Shown: in pieces, positions 31,254 to 33,027 of the stretch
Position numbering within the stretch: position 1 is the stretch's first letter
Layout of the letters: every line of letters begins with the position of its first letter
Assembly: GCA_017460955.1 (NCBI GenBank)
Contig: JAFTZY010000055.1
Coordinates: forward strand, 1-33,027
DNA from: Oscillospiraceae bacterium
GTDB lineage: Bacteria; Bacillota; Clostridia; Oscillospirales; Ruminococcaceae
Length of the DNA: 33,027 nt
Direction: 5' to 3'
Translations under genes and position numbers: made by a program
The notes under the pieces: model-generated
Database searches by the model: none
What the model was told of the DNA's origin: nothing
Seen by the model: the letters and a program-made list of their open reading frames with translations, nothing else

Positions 31254-32988
31254 TCTCGTCACCTCCGTTTCCGTTTGTCTGCTGCTCGTAGACCTCACGG
31301 TAGATCTCGTTCGAGGCAAGCAGCGTTTCATGTGTGCCGACCGCACTGACTGCACCGCCGTCAAGCACGACGATCATGTCAGCCTCCTGAACGGAGGCAA
31401 TGCGCTGGGCAATGATGATCTTGGTCGTCTCCGGGATGAACTCCCGGAAGCCCTGCCGGATGAGGGCATCCGTGCGGGTATCGACGGCACTGGTCGAGTC
31501 ATCGAGAATGAGGACACGGGGCTTCTTGAGCAGCGCACGGGCGATGCACAGACGCTGCTTCTGGCCGCCGGACACATTCGTGCCGCCCTGCTCGATGTAG
31601 GTGTCATACCCGTCGGGGAAGGAGCGGACGAATTCATCTGCCTGTGCAAGGCGGGCAGCCTCGGCGATCTCCTCGTCCGTGGCGTTTGCGTTGCCCCACT
31701 GGAGATTCTCACGGATCGTGCCGGAGAAGAGCACATTCTTCTGGAGCACCATGGCCACGCTGTCACGCAGGGCTTCAAGGCTGTACTCCCGGACATCCCT
31801 GCCGCCGACCTTCAGTGAGCCGGCGGAAACGTCGTAGAGACGGGGAATGAGCTGAACGAGTGTGGATTTGCTCGAGCCGGTGCCGCCGATGATGCCCACC
31901 GTGGCGCCGCTCGGGATATGGAGCGTGACATCGGAGAGTGCGTACTTGGCAGCATTCTCGGAGTATTTGAAGCTGACGTTCTCGAAATCCACGGAGCCGT
32001 CGGGGATCTGCGTCACGGGGGAGGCCGGATCGTGCAGCGTCGGCTCCTCGCAGAGGACCTCGTCGATACGCTTCATGGATTCGGCGGACATGGTGACCAT
32101 GACATAGATCATCGACAGGAACATCAGCGACATCAGGATCTGCACGCCGTAGGTGATCATGGCGGAGATCTGGCCGATGTTGACGGTGTGATCGACAATG
32201 GCCATCCTCGAGCCGATGGTCAGGATGAACACCATGTCAAAGTACATGCAAAGGCTCATGAGCGGCTGGTTGAGCGCGACGATGCGTTCGGCCTTAGTGA
32301 AGTCCCTGCAAATGCCCTCAGCGGCATCACCGAACTTCTTCTTCTCGTATTCCTCACGGGAAAAGCCCTTGACCACGCGCATGGCACGGACATTCTCCTC
32401 AATGGATTCGTTCAGGCGGTCGTACTTCTTAAAGACACTGCGGAAGGCCGGCATGGCAAATTTGCCGATGAGCAGCAGACCGAACAGCAGGATCGGGATG
32501 ACCACCACAAAGGCCATGGCCAGAAAGCCGCCCATGTAGAACGCCATGATCGTGGAGAACAGGAACATCAGCGGTGCCCGCAGACCCATGCGGATGAGCA
32601 TCATGAAGGCCATCTGGAGATTGTTGACATCGGTCGTCATGCGGGTCACGAGCGAGGAGGAGGAGAAGTGGTCGATATTCTGGAACGAGTAGCGCTGTAC
32701 GCGCTCAAACATATCGTGACGGATGTTCTTGGAAAAGCCCGTGGCAGCTCTTGCACAGGTCGTGCCGGCAATGGCGCCGCAGGCAAGGGAGGAGACCGCA
32801 AGCACGACAAGAATGAGTCCCTGCCGGAGCACGGCGGACATTTCGGCCCCTTTGTCGATCTCGTTGACCAGATCCGAGGTGGTGAAGGGGATGATAGTTT
32901 CGATAATGGCCTCTCCGAGAATGAACAGAAGCGTCAGGATGGTGGCACGCTTGTATTCTCGGATACAGCCAAGGAGTCGTTTCAACAT
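31246..32988 (-). CDS. ABC exporter subunit with degenerate ATPase site
   Basis: 580-aa half-transporter: six transmembrane helices (about 15-310) and a nucleotide-binding domain (about 335-570). Walker A is GGTGSSKST, the signature is VSGGQ (good), and Walker B ends LILDDSTSAVD, so Asp replaces the catalytic Glu. Heterodimeric exporters such as BmrCD or TM287/288 have just this asymmetry, one subunit giving a degenerate site. The ATG at 32988 (MLKRLLGC) is favoured over the one at 32994 because AGGA is 8 nt upstream, against 2 nt. This is the first gene of the pair in the window; no promoter could be placed in the remaining 39 bases. Confidence 0.9.
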   Translation of the reverse strand: MLKRLLGCIREYKRATILTLLFILGEAIIETIIPFTTSDLVNEIDKGAEMSAVLRQGLILVVLAVSSLACGAIAGTTCARAATGFSKNIRHDMFERVQRYSFQNIDHFSSSSLVTRMTTDVNNLQMAFMMLIRMGLRAPLMFLFSTIMAFYMGGFLAMAFVVVIPILLFGLLLIGKFAMPAFRSVFKKYDRLNESIEENVRAMRVVKGFSREEYEKKKFGDAAEGICRDFTKAERIVALNQPLMSLCMYFDMVFILTIGSRMAIVDHTVNIGQISAMITYGVQILMSLMFLSMIYVMVTMSAESMKRIDEVLCEEPTLHDPASPVTQIPDGSVDFENVSFKYSENAAKYALSDVTLHIPSGATVGIIGGTGSSKSTLVQLIPRLYDVSAGSLKVGGRDVREYSLEALRDSVAMVLQKNVLFSGTIRENLQWGNANATDEEIAEAARLAQADEFVRSFPDGYDTYIEQGGTNVSGGQKQRLCIARALLKKPRVLILDDSTSAVDTRTDALIRQGFREFIPETTKIIIAQRIASVQEADMIVVLDGGAVSAVGTHETLLASNEIYREVYEQQTNGNGGDENA

Positions 32989-33027
32989 AGGCATTATCCT
33001 TTCTCTCTGGGTTGCGCATGGTCGTCA

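Noticed and set aside
1-33027. CRISPR arrays, insertion sequences, prophage genes, tRNA or rRNA
   Set aside because: I read through all intergenic stretches and found no spaced repeats, transposase or integrase motifs, or RNA gene sequences; the only tandem repeat is in-frame within the lipoprotein gene.

Overview
The window is about 33 kb of GC-rich, densely coding bacterial DNA with no rRNA, tRNA, CRISPR array or transposase that I could see. Two secreted enzymes carry type I dockerin modules (GH53 galactanase, PL11 rhamnogalacturonan lyase). With a clostridial-type class III ribonucleotide reductase, this points to a strictly anaerobic, plant-fibre-degrading Firmicute of the Oscillospirales/Ruminococcus type that assembles a cellulosome. 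The species is not determinable from what I can see.

Layout. 1-2.1 kb: a YkgJ-like Cys-cluster protein followed by purB (minus strand). 2.1-5.5 kb: a membrane-anchored HD-GYP protein overlapping by 4 nt a dockerin-bearing arabinogalactan endo-galactanase (plus). 5.6-6.1 kb: a nitroreductase (minus). 6.1-6.55 kb: a long regulatory intergenic region with two NrdR-box-like sites, palindromes and a near-consensus promoter. 6.55-9.75 kb: nrdD, nrdG and a GIY-YIG protein (plus). 9.8-14.7 kb: a LacI-like sensor/AraC regulator with a degenerate GGDEF-like middle domain, divergent from a secreted dockerin-PL11-ricin rhamnogalacturonan lyase. The galactanase and lyase attack the side chains and backbone of rhamnogalacturonan-I pectin.

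14.77-26.6 kb is the most unusual part. It is one tightly packed ten-gene minus-strand operon, most junctions overlapping by 4-20 nt, behind a single strong promoter (TTGCAT-N17-TATAAT) at 26657-26685 and ending at a bidirectional terminator at 14719-14762. In transcription order it encodes three radical SAM proteins with B12-binding-type N-terminal domains (RS5, RS4, RS3), a GNAT-like protein, a GH3-type acyl-adenylating ligase, a fourth radical SAM protein (RS2), a membrane protein that looks like a degenerate M50/site-2 protease, a fifth radical SAM protein (RS1), a second larger GNAT-like protein and a DUF1648-type membrane protein. I know no characterised pathway with this gene set. The natural reading is a biosynthetic system that activates an acid, transfers acyl or amino groups and makes several radical carbon modifications, on a lipid or small molecule.

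26.7-33 kb (minus): a lipoprotein with a Cthe_2159-like beta-helix (a carbohydrate/pectin-binding family) and a 63-bp tandem repeat near its C-terminus, then a two-gene heterodimeric ABC exporter in which one subunit has Asp in place of the catalytic Walker B Glu.
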